Source of the DNA: Streptococcus pseudoporcinus LQ 940-04
Lineage (GTDB): Bacteria > Bacillota > Bacilli > Lactobacillales > Streptococcaceae
Direction of reading: 5' to 3'
Assembly (NCBI RefSeq): GCF_000188035.1
Contig: NZ_AEUY02000005.1
Span: forward strand, 1,550,001 to 1,614,000
Length of the DNA stretch: 64,000 bases
How positions within the stretch are numbered: the first letter of the stretch is position 1; every line of letters begins with the position of its first letter. Below the pieces are notes generated by a model, which was not told where the DNA came from, did not search any database, and saw only the letters and a program-made list of their open reading frames with translations. Positions 19,097 through 28,473 of this stretch are shown one piece after another. Made by a program: the position numbers and the translations under genes.

Positions 19097-19855
19097 TTAA
19101 CCAAATTTACCAGAAATGTAATCTTCTGTCTCTTTACGTTCAGGATTCATAAACATTTTCTTAGTATTGCCAAATTCCAACAAATCACCTGCTAAGAAAA
19201 ATCCAGTCCGATCAGATAAGCGGGAAGCTTGTTGCATTGAACGCGTAACAACAACCATTGTATAATCTTTTTTCAAAGCAAAAAGAGTCTCCTCAATTTT
19301 ACCAGCTGAAATAGGATCTAAGGCTGAGGTTGGTTCATCTAGCAGGATAATTTGAGGACTCGTCGCTAACACACGAGCAACACAAACACGTTGTTGCTGA
19401 CCTCCAGATAGTCCTAGAGCTGAATCATGCAAACGATCTTTCACTTCATCCCAAATAGATGCCCCTTTCAATGAAAACTCAACAGCTTGATCCAAGACTT
19501 GCTTGTCTTTAACACCTTTAATCCGTAAACCAAAGACAACGTTCTCATAAATAGACATGGGAAAGGGATTAGGCTGCTGAAAGACCATTCCAATCTCTTT
19601 ACGCAAATCAACTGTATCTGTTCTTGGACTATAAATATTATGCCCATTATAGGTAATTGTACCAGTAACAGTAACTTCTGGATTTAAATCGCTCATCCGA
19701 TTAATAGCGCGTAATAAGGTTGATTTACCAGATCCTGAAGGTCCAATAAAAGAGGTGATTTCATTTGGATAGATATCAAGTGAGACATTTTTCAAGGTTT
19801 TCTTTTTGTTATAGTAAACAGAAAGATCATTTATTTTCAAAATAGGGTTTGACAT
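19097..19855 (-). CDS. pstB1: Phosphate ABC transporter ATPase PstB1, with Arg at the H-loop position
   Basis: 252-residue ABC ATPase. Walker [10 protein letters not shown] is at 38-46, the Q-loop at QQPNPF, the signature LSGGQ at 149-153 and Walker B with catalytic Glu174 in [10 protein letters not shown]. The switch histidine expected in VTHNMQQ is replaced by Arg205 (VTRSMQQ, codon CGT). A second ATPase, PstB2, is encoded just upstream, so the two probably act as a heterodimer on PstC/PstA. The missing His suggests that the site built from this Walker A is degenerate. The family call is secure; the heterodimer is inference. Confidence 0.93.
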   Translation of the reverse strand: MSNPILKINDLSVYYNKKKTLKNVSLDIYPNEITSFIGPSGSGKSTLLRAINRMSDLNPEVTVTGTITYNGHNIYSPRTDTVDLRKEIGMVFQQPNPFPMSIYENVVFGLRIKGVKDKQVLDQAVEFSLKGASIWDEVKDRLHDSALGLSGGQQQRVCVARVLATSPQIILLDEPTSALDPISAGKIEETLFALKKDYTMVVVTRSMQQASRLSDRTGFFLAGDLLEFGNTKKMFMNPERKETEDYISGKFG

Positions 19856-19866
19856 GCTATTCCTTT

Positions 19867-20670
19867 CTATCCAAAGTGACCTGAAACATAATCATTTGTT
19901 GATTGACATTTGGCATTCTGAAAAATATTTCGTGTCTTATCATATTCAATCAAGTCTCCCAAATAAAAGAAGGCTGTATAATCACTAGCACGAGCAGCTT
20001 GTTGCATGTTATGAGTTACTATAATAATGGTATAGTTTTTCTTCAAGTCAAACATTGTTTCTTCTAACTGCATAGTCGCAATTGGATCTAGGGCCGACGC
20101 CGGTTCATCCATTAAAAGAATATCCGGTTTAACCGAGATGGCGCGAGCAATACACAAACGTTGTTGTTGACCACTAGAAAGAGTGAAGGCAGATTTGTGC
20201 AAATCATCTTTCACTTGATCCCACAAAGCAGCCTGCTTCAAAGAGGTTTCCACAATCTCATCTAATACTTTTTTATCTTTCAGACCAGCACGTTCATGAG
20301 CGAAGGTAATATTACGATAAATAGATTTAGCAAAAGGATTAGGTCGTTGGAAAACCATACCAATGTGTTTTCGAACTTCAAAAACATTCATTTCAGGTCG
20401 ATTAATATCAATACCTTGATAGATGATCTCACCTGTTACTTTTGCTATATCAATCGTATCATTCATACGATTTAAGCTTCTTAAATAAGTTGATTTACCA
20501 CATCCAGAGGGTCCTATTAATGCTGTAATTTTATTCTTTTCAAACTGCATATCAATGCCTTTGATAGCTTCCTTACTGCCATAATAAACATGTAAATCCT
20601 TAGTTGATAAGGCAAGGTTAGCATCAGAAAAGGTTTTAATATAGCGTTCTTCCCAATTATATTCTGTCAT
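19867..20670 (-). CDS. pstB2: Phosphate ABC transporter ATPase PstB2, with LSSGQ signature
   Basis: 267-residue ABC ATPase with Walker [10 protein letters not shown] (53-61), Walker B LLMDEP and a normal H-loop His220 (VTHNMQQ). Its signature reads LSSGQ (164-168) where the usual sequence is LSGGQ. This is complementary to PstB1, which has a normal signature but lacks the His. It has a 17-residue N-terminal extension compared with PstB1. The ATPase powers phosphate import by PstSCA. Confidence 0.93.
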   Translation of the reverse strand: MTEYNWEERYIKTFSDANLALSTKDLHVYYGSKEAIKGIDMQFEKNKITALIGPSGCGKSTYLRSLNRMNDTIDIAKVTGEIIYQGIDINRPEMNVFEVRKHIGMVFQRPNPFAKSIYRNITFAHERAGLKDKKVLDEIVETSLKQAALWDQVKDDLHKSAFTLSSGQQQRLCIARAISVKPDILLMDEPASALDPIATMQLEETMFDLKKNYTIIIVTHNMQQAARASDYTAFFYLGDLIEYDKTRNIFQNAKCQSTNDYVSGHFG

Positions 20671-20685
20671 GTTTTCTCCTCTAGC

Positions 20686-21573
20686 TTATTTTGCCGCAGT
20701 CATTTTTGAATGTAATTTCTTACCAATGAAGCGAGCAGATAAGTTGAAAATTAAAATGAAGATTAATAAGACTGCTGCACTACCAGCAGATACTAAAGTG
20801 CCATCAGGGATAGTACCTTCACTATTAACCTTCCAAATGTGAACCGCCAAGGTTTCTGATTGACGGAAAATTGAAATTGGACTAGTCACACTAAGTGGAT
20901 TCCAATTTCCCCAATCTAATGCCGGAGCGGATTGCCCAGCTGTGTAAATCAAGGCAGCTGCTTCACCAAAGATACGACCTGAAGCTAAGACGATACCTGT
21001 TACAATACTTGGTAAGGCTTCGGGAATAACAACATAAAAAACAGTTTCCCAACGTGATAGGCCTAATGCTAGACCTGCTTCTCTTTGGGTATGGTGAACA
21101 TGTAAGAGGCTGTCTTCAACATTTCGAGTCATCTGCGGAAGATTAAATACCGTTAAGGCTAGTGCTCCGGAAATGATTGAAAAACCATATTGAAATTGAA
21201 CAACAAAAATTAAATAACCAAACAAACCAACTACAACTGAAGGTAAAGATGAAAGAATCTCTATACAGGTCCGAATAAAATTCGTAAGTGGACCCTTTTT
21301 AGCATATTCCGCGAGATAAATACCTGCTCCTGTAGATAATGGAATTGAGATAATCAAAGTGATGATCAAGAGGAAAAATGAATTATAGAGCTGAATACCA
21401 ATACCACCGCCAGCTTCATATGACGATGAATTGCCCGTTAGAAAATGCCAACTAATGTGTGGCAGACCACGTAACAAAATGAAAAGAATTAATGAAGCTA
21501 GAATAGCTACAATGATTCCAGCAATGGTGTATAAGGTACCAGTTGCTAATTTATCGACTTTCTTAGCGTTCAT
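20686..21573 (-). CDS. pstA: Phosphate ABC transporter permease PstA
   Basis: 295-residue membrane protein with six predicted helices and the binding-protein-dependent transport coupling loop (EAGLALGLSRWETVFYVVIPEALPSI). It forms the phosphate channel with PstC. Its start overlaps the end of pstC by 11 bases. Confidence 0.94.
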   Translation of the reverse strand: MNAKKVDKLATGTLYTIAGIIVAILASLILFILLRGLPHISWHFLTGNSSSYEAGGGIGIQLYNSFFLLIITLIISIPLSTGAGIYLAEYAKKGPLTNFIRTCIEILSSLPSVVVGLFGYLIFVVQFQYGFSIISGALALTVFNLPQMTRNVEDSLLHVHHTQREAGLALGLSRWETVFYVVIPEALPSIVTGIVLASGRIFGEAAALIYTAGQSAPALDWGNWNPLSVTSPISIFRQSETLAVHIWKVNSEGTIPDGTLVSAGSAAVLLIFILIFNLSARFIGKKLHSKMTAAK

Positions 21574-22498
21574 AGTTTCTCTTTCTCTCTTTCGTAATTA
21601 ATTTTACCAATGAGTTAAAAGCTAAGCTCATTAATAATAGAACCAATGCAAGGGACCAAAGAACATTATTTTGAACCGTTCCCATAACAGTATTACCAAT
21701 CCCCATTGTTAATACTGATGTCAAAGTAGCTGCTGGCGTTGTTAAGGACGTCGGCATAACAGCAGAATTCCCAACAACCATTTGAATAGCCAGTGCTTCC
21801 CCAAATGCTCTAGCCATACCAAAGATGATAGCTGTGAAAATGCCTGGACGAGCAGCGTTCAGAACAACACGCCAAATCGTTTGCCACCTTGTAGCTCCCA
21901 TAGCCATACTGGCTTCACGGTAGTGTCTAGGAACAGCTTTCAAGCTATCAACAGTCATAAACGTTACAGTTGGTAAAATCATGACAAACAAAACACAAAC
22001 GCCAGATAAAATACCAAATCCAGTACCACCAAAAAGGGTTCTGATAAAAGGTACAATAACTTGTAAACCAATAAATCCATACACAACTGATGGAATACCG
22101 ACTAATAATTCAACCGCTGGTTGTAATAATTTAGCTCCATATTTTGGTGAGATTTCAGTCATGAATACTGCTGCCCCGATGGCAAAGGGCGTAGCCACTA
22201 AAGCTGATAAAATGGTAACCAAAAATGAACCACTAATCATCGGTAAAGCACCTAAAATTGGAAGACCATTCTTACCTTTGACACTCGGTTCCCATCTATT
22301 TCCAAACAGAAAATCAAAAATGTTGACCTTATCAACAAAGAAGGTAGATAGACCTTTTTGTGCAACAAAAATTAATATCATTGCAACTATAAATACAATT
22401 AGTCCCAAACACAGAAAGGTAAGAATTCTACCAAATTTTTCTAAACGTGAATTTTTAGAAGGTGAGACTAGTTTTTTCGCTAAATCCTGATTATTCAT
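21563..22498 (-). CDS. pstC: Phosphate ABC transporter permease PstC
   Basis: 311-residue membrane protein with six predicted helices. The coupling loop is EASMAMGATRWQTIWRVVLNAARPGI, and the conserved VELLVGIPSVVYGF segment is present. It pairs with PstA and lies 11 bases after pstS. Confidence 0.94.
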   Translation of the reverse strand: MNNQDLAKKLVSPSKNSRLEKFGRILTFLCLGLIVFIVAMILIFVAQKGLSTFFVDKVNIFDFLFGNRWEPSVKGKNGLPILGALPMISGSFLVTILSALVATPFAIGAAVFMTEISPKYGAKLLQPAVELLVGIPSVVYGFIGLQVIVPFIRTLFGGTGFGILSGVCVLFVMILPTVTFMTVDSLKAVPRHYREASMAMGATRWQTIWRVVLNAARPGIFTAIIFGMARAFGEALAIQMVVGNSAVMPTSLTTPAATLTSVLTMGIGNTVMGTVQNNVLWSLALVLLLMSLAFNSLVKLITKERKRNYER

Positions 22499-22508
22499 AA
22501 TTCCCTCA

Positions 22509-23375
22509 TTACTTTTTAGTTACTTTTCCATCGTGTGACTTAACGACTTTCATTTCAGTCATTGGAATATAACCCATGTGTGTTACAATTTTTTGCTGAA
22601 CACTTTCAGATAACATATAATCTAAAAATTCTTGTGTTAGACCATCAGGTTTTCCGTAAGTATACATATGTTCATAAGACCAAATTGGCCAATCATTTGT
22701 TTTTACATGTTTAGCCGTTGGTGAAAAACCATTTAACTTGAGAGCTTTCACTGAATCATCAACATAAGAGAAGGCCAGATAGGAAATAGCTCCTGGTGTT
22801 TGAGAAACAATTGATTTCACCATTCCGTTTGAATCTTGTTCTTGACTTTGCTTGGCATTAACATCACCCATAATAACGTTATCAAAGGTGGCACGAGAGC
22901 CCGAACTTGCTGCACGATTGATGACTGAGATATTCAAATCCTGCCCACCGACTTCTTTCCAGTTGGTGTATTCACCTGAGAAAATGCGACGAAGTTGCTC
23001 AGTTGTTAAATTTGAAACTTTTATTTTCGGATTAACAATTACTGCTAAACCAGCAACAGCCACTTGATGATCCATCAGTTTACTGGCATCAATACCATCT
23101 TTTTCTTCAGCAAAGAGGTCACTGTTCCCAATTTGAACTGACTTTGATTGTACTTGCGAAAGTCCTGTTCCAGAACCGCCACCTTGGACATTAATAGTCT
23201 TCCCTAAATGATGCTTTCCGAATTCATCTGCTGTCGCTTCCACCAAGGGCTGCAAGGCAGTAGAACCAACTGCTGTAATGGATTCTCCCTTTTGAATCCA
23301 ACTAGAACATGCCGTTAGAAAAACTGTGGTTAATGCTAACACACTTACAAAAAAGAACTTCTTCTTCATACTCAT
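22509..23375 (-). CDS. pstS: Phosphate-binding lipoprotein PstS
   Basis: 288-residue lipoprotein. ATG at 23375 is preferred because AGGA lies about 8 bases upstream; an ATG six codons earlier has no ribosome binding site. The signal peptide ends in lipobox LTAC (Cys23). Phosphate-site segments [19 protein letters not shown] and [12 protein letters not shown] are present. It captures phosphate outside the membrane for PstCA and is the first gene of the operon. Confidence 0.94.
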   Translation of the reverse strand: MSMKKKFFFVSVLALTTVFLTACSSWIQKGESITAVGSTALQPLVEATADEFGKHHLGKTINVQGGGSGTGLSQVQSKSVQIGNSDLFAEEKDGIDASKLMDHQVAVAGLAVIVNPKIKVSNLTTEQLRRIFSGEYTNWKEVGGQDLNISVINRAASSGSRATFDNVIMGDVNAKQSQEQDSNGMVKSIVSQTPGAISYLAFSYVDDSVKALKLNGFSPTAKHVKTNDWPIWSYEHMYTYGKPDGLTQEFLDYMLSESVQQKIVTHMGYIPMTEMKVVKSHDGKVTKK

Positions 23376-23432
23376 TTTAAATTTCCTATTCATTAAAAAG
23401 TAGAGGAGCTTTTAATAATAAACTCAACCATA

Positions 23433-23461
23433 ATAGTAACATATCTAAGTAGCCATTTAAA
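23433..23461 (-). promoter_or_regulatory. Candidate promoter of the pst operon
   Basis: Minus-strand TTTAAA (23456-23461), 17-base spacer and TACTAT (23433-23438) with extended TGT. The poor -35 is compatible with activation by a phosphate regulator, but I could not identify a Pho box with confidence. Confidence 0.5.
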
Positions 23462-23551
23462 GAGCTTTAACTCCAAAAGGATGATATTTTTTCCAGATTT
23501 TTAGTCTGGTCTTTACATAAAAATTAAGATAAAAAAAAGCATATTGAAACC

Positions 23552-24313
23552 TTAAATATCTAAATAACTTTCAAAATACTTCCATTCAGACTCAGGGAAA
23601 AACATCAACTTTTGTCTCCTTTGAAAATCTGGGGCCCTTCCCTCAAACGTTTGAATTTTATATCCTAACTTTTGACCAATTACTAAGGCTGCTGCATAAT
23701 CCCACGGTTGAATATATGAGATATAAGCTATTAGTTCCTGTGTCATGACTTTTAGCATTGAAATCCCTGCTCCACCGTATATTCTAACCCCTAGACTATG
23801 ACTGATTAAGTGAGTAACGCCATAATCATTGTTCAGATACAAGCCCGCATTACAGCCAATTAAGGATCTATCCAAGGGTTTATGACGATATGGCTCTATT
23901 TTTTGCTCGTTAAGATAGACATCAAAAGAGCCCCCTCCCGAAAGGAGCAAATCATTCATAACATCATAGATGAGGCCAAAACGGCCAATCCCTTCTTCGT
24001 AATAGGCGATCATTATGGCAAAATGATTTTTTTGAACCACAAAATTGACCGTCCCATCAATAGGATCAATTACCCATACATTCCCATCTGAAATTGAATG
24101 ATGAACCTCACCTTCTTCAGCTAGAATATAATCATTTGGATAATGCTTTAATATACTTGAGATAAGAAAATCCTGTGTTTCTTGGTCAACATTGGTAACT
24201 AAATCATCATGTTTACTTTTAACTTGAATAGCAAGACTTTCAGACATCTTATTCTTAATAAAGTCTGCAGCTTCTTTAATTAATTTTTTGGCAAATGAAT
24301 ATTTATCTTCCAA
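23552..24313 (-). CDS. Inositol monophosphatase family protein
   Basis: About 253 residues. Metal-binding motifs of the family are present: [14 protein letters not shown] and the C-terminal WDYAAALVI. The substrate could be inositol phosphate, or the protein could act in the cell as SuhB-like or as a 3'-phosphoadenosine phosphatase; the sequence does not decide. TTG at 24313 is favoured because AAGGGG lies about 10 bases upstream; it overlaps the preceding gene by 11 bases. An in-frame TTG further up (24334) is the alternative. The order spx-UPF0223-this gene suggests cotranscription. Confidence 0.85.
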   Translation of the reverse strand: MEDKYSFAKKLIKEAADFIKNKMSESLAIQVKSKHDDLVTNVDQETQDFLISSILKHYPNDYILAEEGEVHHSISDGNVWVIDPIDGTVNFVVQKNHFAIMIAYYEEGIGRFGLIYDVMNDLLLSGGGSFDVYLNEQKIEPYRHKPLDRSLIGCNAGLYLNNDYGVTHLISHSLGVRIYGGAGISMLKVMTQELIAYISYIQPWDYAAALVIGQKLGYKIQTFEGRAPDFQRRQKLMFFPESEWKYFESYLDI

Positions 24314-24581
24314 GTGAAAAATACCCCTTCTCAAGTTCTTTAGCCTTCTTGACTACCTGGTAAGTCGAATAACCACTGCTTTTTTCAAAATCCCTATCAA
24401 TCTGCTTCTCTTGCGATTTGCTAGGAACAATTTTTTTAAAAGTAGCATAGCTTCTCAGAAGTTGGCTAGCTTCTACCTTTGCTTCATAGGCTTTTTCAAC
24501 CTGATTTAAAAAAGAAAGCACTGATGTAATTTCGTCAGTGCTCCAATTTATGTCAAGTGGATAAGTATAATTATCTGACAT
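24303..24581 (-). CDS. UPF0223 family protein (YktA-like)
   Basis: 92-residue small protein of unknown function with the family's [13 protein letters not shown]-terminus and a charged helical body. The start at 24581 (MSDNYTYPL) follows the spx stop by one base; the open frame continues upstream into spx out of frame and that part is not real. It is a conserved neighbour of the inositol phosphatase gene in streptococci (family knowledge). No function is proposed. Confidence 0.85.
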   Translation of the reverse strand: MSDNYTYPLDINWSTDEITSVLSFLNQVEKAYEAKVEASQLLRSYATFKKIVPSKSQEKQIDRDFEKSSGYSTYQVVKKAKELEKGYFSLGR

Positions 24582-24582
24582 G

Positions 24583-24987
24583 TTATCCCTCAGTTTCAGC
24601 TTTAATCGTTGCTTGACGCAATTCCTGTTTACGATAATCCCTTGGTAAAAAAGCGCGTATCTCATCTTCATTAAAACCAATTTGCATCCTTTTTGTATCC
24701 ATGATGATCGGACGACGCAATAAACTTGGATTTTCGGCAATTAAAGTAATCAAGTCAGAAATAGACAATTCATCAACATCAACATTAAGTTTTTGGAAAA
24801 CCTTTGACCTTGTAGAAATGATATCCTCTGTACCATTTTCAGTAAAAGCCAAAATAGCCATTAACTCATCACGACTTAGTGGACTAGTAATAATATTATG
24901 TTCTTGAAAATTCACTTCGTGTTTTATAAGCCATGCCCTTGCTTTACGGCAAGAAGTACAGCTAGGTGATAAAAATAAGGTAACCAT
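24583..24987 (-). CDS. spx: Redox-sensing transcription factor Spx
   Basis: 134-residue ArsC-fold regulator that binds the RNA polymerase alpha C-terminal domain. The redox switch Cys10-x-x-Cys13 (SPSCTSC) and the segment RRPIIMD are conserved. Streptococci usually carry two Spx paralogues (A1 and A2); which one this is cannot be fixed here. Family roles are oxidative and wall-stress response. A good promoter lies just upstream. Confidence 0.93.
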   Translation of the reverse strand: MVTLFLSPSCTSCRKARAWLIKHEVNFQEHNIITSPLSRDELMAILAFTENGTEDIISTRSKVFQKLNVDVDELSISDLITLIAENPSLLRRPIIMDTKRMQIGFNEDEIRAFLPRDYRKQELRQATIKAETEG

Positions 24988-25015
24988 ATTTTCCCTCTAT
25001 CAATATACTTACTTT

Positions 25016-25044
25016 ATTATACAAAAATTTAATAAAATTGGCTA
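25016..25044 (-). promoter_or_regulatory. Promoter of spx
   Basis: Minus-strand TAGCCA (25039-25044), 17-base spacer and perfect TATAAT (25016-25021). The ribosome binding site GAGGG lies just before the ATG. Confidence 0.7.
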
Positions 25045-25091
25045 TCCTTTTTTTAAGTATAATTCATCACTATTTAGCATATAAAGACATC

Positions 25092-26006
25092 TCACTTCCA
25101 GTTTAATGCTATTTCTTTATCCACCCTTAACTGCTCTACTAAGTCTTCAATACCTTCAAATTTTGTCATTTCTCGTATCTTTTGTAGCCAGATGATTTCA
25201 ATTGATTCCCCATAGATTTCCCTATCAAAATCAAAAATATTAGCCTCTAGTCTTAATTCTGTACCGCCAAAAGTAACATTTTTACCAATACTTGTCATTG
25301 ATCTGTAGCGCTGACCATTGACAATAACATCTGTGACATAAACCCCATCGGCAGGCAAATAGGTTCGATCAATGGGAGCTAGGTTAGCTGTCGGAAATCC
25401 CAATGTACGTCCACGCGCATCTCCATGAACAACCATTCCTCTTGTGGAAAATTCATAACCTAACAATTGATTAACCTTGGCAACATTACCTTCTTTAATC
25501 AGCTCTCTTATCCAAGTTGAAGAAATTTTTCGGTTTTCATAAGAGATTTCTTCAATAGTAAAAACTGTTCCTTTAAAATTTCGGCGCAAATAATCAGAGT
25601 TGGTTCTATTGTGGCCAAATTTATAATCAAAGCCTACAACAATATACTTTGCATTTAGCCGACCAATATAATTTTTGATAAAGTCATCAGAAGTAATGTT
25701 TGAAAAGGCAGTTGTAAAATCAACAAGATAGAGATTGTCCACACCATAGTCAGCAAATTTCTCAAACCTTTTTTCTGGATAAGCGATATGTAGTAACAAT
25801 TCTGGCTCAAAACGTGCAAATGCTAGCTTTGGTGACTCAGTGAATGTGAGTGTAACAATCTTGAGCGATTCTTTTTGAGCAATGGCTTGGGCCTTATCAA
25901 AAAGTGCTTTATGACCAAGGTGTAAGCCGTCGAAATAACCTAAAACTAGAACAGTTTCTTCTGGCTCAAAAATATCCTCTGCAACTTTAATGTGTTTTAT
26001 ATTCAT
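25092..26006 (-). CDS. ribF: Bifunctional riboflavin kinase/FAD synthetase
   Basis: About 304 residues. The N-terminal FAD synthetase domain has GYFDGLHLGHKAL (nucleotidyltransferase HxGH-type site) and ISSTWIRELI; the C-terminal riboflavin kinase domain has GFPTANL. It makes FMN and FAD from riboflavin. ATG at 26006 is preferred over an in-frame GTG three codons earlier; both have weak ribosome binding sites. It lies 30 bases after truB on the same strand, a conserved pairing. Confidence 0.93.
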   Translation of the reverse strand: MNIKHIKVAEDIFEPEETVLVLGYFDGLHLGHKALFDKAQAIAQKESLKIVTLTFTESPKLAFARFEPELLLHIAYPEKRFEKFADYGVDNLYLVDFTTAFSNITSDDFIKNYIGRLNAKYIVVGFDYKFGHNRTNSDYLRRNFKGTVFTIEEISYENRKISSTWIRELIKEGNVAKVNQLLGYEFSTRGMVVHGDARGRTLGFPTANLAPIDRTYLPADGVYVTDVIVNGQRYRSMTSIGKNVTFGGTELRLEANIFDFDREIYGESIEIIWLQKIREMTKFEGIEDLVEQLRVDKEIALNWK

Positions 26007-26036
26007 TTTTCTCACTACTTCTACTCTCTCTACAGT

Positions 26037-26915
26037 TTAGAGAAAGACTTTTCTCGGTTTATAACCCTCTTTACATTTTTCAACAATAGCGACTAATTGC
26101 TCTTGATGAAAAACAGCTAAACTATCTTCCGAACTTGGTAATTGGATGCGTCGACCAAAAGACAGTTCTTTTGCTTCTTGTTCACTAATCATTAGTTTGG
26201 CTAATTCTGCAACACCATATTCAATAGGTAATAAAAAGGAATGATCATCCTCCGTAAGCATTTTATCAATAGCTGCCAAAGTGAAGGCATCTTCAAGCTG
26301 CAAACCCGCAGAAGCCGTTCGTTCTAAATAAGACATGTGGCTGGCATACCCTAGTTTTTGACCCAAATCGACCGCTAAAGTTCTGACATAAGTGCCTTTA
26401 CTACAAGCAACTTTAAAACTAAAGTGGCATAGATTATTCTCATAGATTAAAGGACTAGTCCTCTTGAATTCACTAATGGTAACCTGTCTTTGTGGTCGTT
26501 CAACTTCCTCACCTGCACGCGCATACTCATATAATTTACGTCCCTTAACTTTAACAGCTGAATACATGGGTGGAGTCTGGATAATTTCCCCTTGAAAAGA
26601 CGCCATCACCTCATCAACAAGTTCCTCTTCCAGAGGTCTGGTCACCGGCGTCTGCTCAACTAGAGAACCTGAGGCATCTTCAGTATCTGTTGAAAAACCT
26701 AAGGTTACCCGTCCTTCATAAACTTTGCCAGCATCAGTCATAAACTCCAAAACCCTTGTCGCTTTGCCGACCGCAATTGGTAAAACACCTACAACATCGG
26801 GGTCCAAGGTTCCACCGTGGCCAATTTTCTTTTCTCTAAGAAGACGTCTTAATCTAAAAACAACATCATGCGACGTCATTCCTGCTTCTTTTTTGACATT
26901 AATAATTCCGTTCAT
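26037..26915 (-). CDS. truB: tRNA pseudouridine(55) synthase
   Basis: 292-residue enzyme making pseudouridine 55 in the T loop of tRNAs. The catalytic Asp sits in [14 protein letters not shown], and the family motif [16 protein letters not shown] follows. The N-terminal [17 protein letters not shown] is typical of bacterial TruB. It is the first gene of a truB-ribF pair. Confidence 0.95.
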   Translation of the reverse strand: MNGIINVKKEAGMTSHDVVFRLRRLLREKKIGHGGTLDPDVVGVLPIAVGKATRVLEFMTDAGKVYEGRVTLGFSTDTEDASGSLVEQTPVTRPLEEELVDEVMASFQGEIIQTPPMYSAVKVKGRKLYEYARAGEEVERPQRQVTISEFKRTSPLIYENNLCHFSFKVACSKGTYVRTLAVDLGQKLGYASHMSYLERTASAGLQLEDAFTLAAIDKMLTEDDHSFLLPIEYGVAELAKLMISEQEAKELSFGRRIQLPSSEDSLAVFHQEQLVAIVEKCKEGYKPRKVFL

Positions 26916-26988
26916 TTCTCAATCTTTCTAATATGGGACCTACACTCACATCATTATAACTGTTTTAAAACTTAATTGCCAAGAGAAA

Positions 26989-27008
26989 AAACTCCAAATT
27001 CGGAGTTT
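26989..27008 (-). terminator. Terminator downstream of the DUF2130 gene
   Basis: AAACTCC/GGAGTTT stem (26989-26995 and 27002-27008) with a 6-base loop and a T run on the minus-strand exit side. Confidence 0.8.
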
Positions 27009-27048
27009 CACTTTCTTTAAAGGGGCAACTCCCCAAAATCGTCACATG

Positions 27049-28386
27049 TTATCCTTCTAGTTCCTTAAATTTATCAGCCATTGTTGGATTATGGCGGGTA
27101 AGTTTCTTGACAGAAACATCATCAAGTTTATTATTAGCAAGGCGGAGCTGATTTTCACTAGTCGTCAAGAAGCGCTTAACCTCTTCCATTCTTTTAATTG
27201 ATTTATCAATTTCCTCAATAGCCTTTTTGAAATTGGTGCTTGCTGAGTTGTAATTCTTAGCAAAAGCTGTTTTAAAACTATTCAAATCTTCTTCAAAATG
27301 TGTAATATCAATATTCTGCTCTTTGACCAAAGCAAGCTCTTGCTTATATCGCAGTGCATTCATCGAAGCATTTCGCAAGAGCCCAATTAATTGTACAAAA
27401 AATTGCGGACGTACCACATACATTTTCTCATACTCGTGACTCACATCAACAATTCCGGTATTGTAATAGTCATTGTCTGCTTCAAGCATTGTCACTAAAA
27501 CAGCATACTCACAGTTTTTTTCACGACGATCACGGTCAAGCTCCTTAAAAAAGTCACTGTTTTTATGTTTTGTTTTAGTCGTGTCAGCTTCATTTTTCAT
27601 TTCAAACATTATTGATAAGATTTCTACCCCATTAGCATCCAACTCCCGATAGATATAATCTCCTTTGGAGCCGCGACTAGAAAGCTCATTATCTTTCGCA
27701 AAATGCGCATTGGGAAAAGCATAACTGCGAACTTTATTGAATTCTGTTTCAGCATAAAGTTCTAAACTTTCACCAATTGCTTTTGTTGATTGCTGCGCCT
27801 TGAAGTTTTTATAAAACTCAACTTGCTCATTGGCTGCCTTTAATTGAGATTGGAAATCACTCTTTAAAGAAGAGAGAGACAGGGCACTTTCTTTTTCTTG
27901 CAGTAATAATGCATTCTTCAAGCAATCCCGCTCCTTTTCCACACTGTTAAGGGCAGATTGTAGCTTGGCCTGATTCTCCAGCTCCAGTTTTTCTAGCTTA
28001 TTTTTGAGGTCAGTAAGTTCTTTATCCTTATCTGACAAAGTATTAGCAAGTTCCAGTGCCTTTTGTGAAGCAATCTTATCCAATTTTCCCTGAAGCGACA
28101 CAATTTCTTGATCTTTTTTAGCCAATTCTTTTTCTTGTTTATATGTTTCTTCTTTTAAAGTTTGCTCCAATTGATTTTTTAGTTGATGAATAAGCAAGTC
28201 TTTTTGACTTAATTCTTCTTGTAAGGTGTTTTGGGCTTTTTGATCATGTAGTGCCAGCTCCTTATAGAGTCGCTCTGTAATTTCTTTTTCAAATTCTTGA
28301 CCACGAACTTGTGCTAATAGTTGACTATACTCTGACTCATTAATAGTGAATACGGTCTGGCAATGAGGACATTTGATTTCTTTCAT
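27049..28386 (-). CDS. DUF2130 protein: zinc-knuckle, long coiled coil and PD-(D/E)XK-like core
   Basis: 445 residues. The N-terminus has a CPHC knuckle (Cys6, Cys9) with no second pair in sight. Residues about 25-190 are a charged coiled coil rich in E, K, Q and L. The core around 200-345 is the DUF2130 domain. Within it Glu206/Glu209 (GESLEL), Asp243 (KGDYIY) and Glu262-x-Lys264 (FEMKNE) are spaced like the helix-Glu, D and ExK positions of PD-(D/E)XK nucleases. A second helical region ends the protein. Coiled coil plus nuclease fold resembles the layout of RmuC, but no homology is claimed. It stands alone between terminators, with promoter TGGTATAAT upstream. Function unknown. Confidence 0.8.
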   Translation of the reverse strand: MKEIKCPHCQTVFTINESEYSQLLAQVRGQEFEKEITERLYKELALHDQKAQNTLQEELSQKDLLIHQLKNQLEQTLKEETYKQEKELAKKDQEIVSLQGKLDKIASQKALELANTLSDKDKELTDLKNKLEKLELENQAKLQSALNSVEKERDCLKNALLLQEKESALSLSSLKSDFQSQLKAANEQVEFYKNFKAQQSTKAIGESLELYAETEFNKVRSYAFPNAHFAKDNELSSRGSKGDYIYRELDANGVEILSIMFEMKNEADTTKTKHKNSDFFKELDRDRREKNCEYAVLVTMLEADNDYYNTGIVDVSHEYEKMYVVRPQFFVQLIGLLRNASMNALRYKQELALVKEQNIDITHFEEDLNSFKTAFAKNYNSASTNFKKAIEEIDKSIKRMEEVKRFLTTSENQLRLANNKLDDVSVKKLTRHNPTMADKFKELEG

Positions 28387-28419
28387 ACTCGTTTCCCATC
28401 CTAAGCTTATAGTGTTCCT

Positions 28420-28428
28420 ATTATACCA
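28420..28428 (-). promoter_or_regulatory. Extended -10 promoter of the DUF2130 gene
   Basis: Minus-strand TGGTATAAT, 34 bases before the ATG. It starts 5 bases after the terminator stem of the upstream gene. Confidence 0.6.
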
Positions 28429-28432
28429 AAAA

Positions 28433-28449
28433 AGACCTGAACTAGGTCT
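28433..28449 (-). terminator. Terminator downstream of the aromatic-acid-exporter-like gene
   Basis: AGACCT/AGGTCT stem with a 5-base loop and a following T6 run on the minus strand. Confidence 0.75.
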
Positions 28450-28473
28450 TCCAAGATAAGATTAAAAATGAAA

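Noticed and set aside
23496..23515. Inverted repeat CCAGA/TCTGG upstream of pstS as a terminator
   Set aside because: There is no T run on the minus-strand exit side and it lies upstream of the pst promoter without a gene to terminate.
24582..24740. Upstream extension of the UPF0223 reading frame
   Set aside because: It overlaps spx out of frame and the added residues match no family; ATG 24581 is adequate.
26007..26036. FMN riboswitch before ribF
   Set aside because: Only 30 bases separate truB and ribF, too short for the element.
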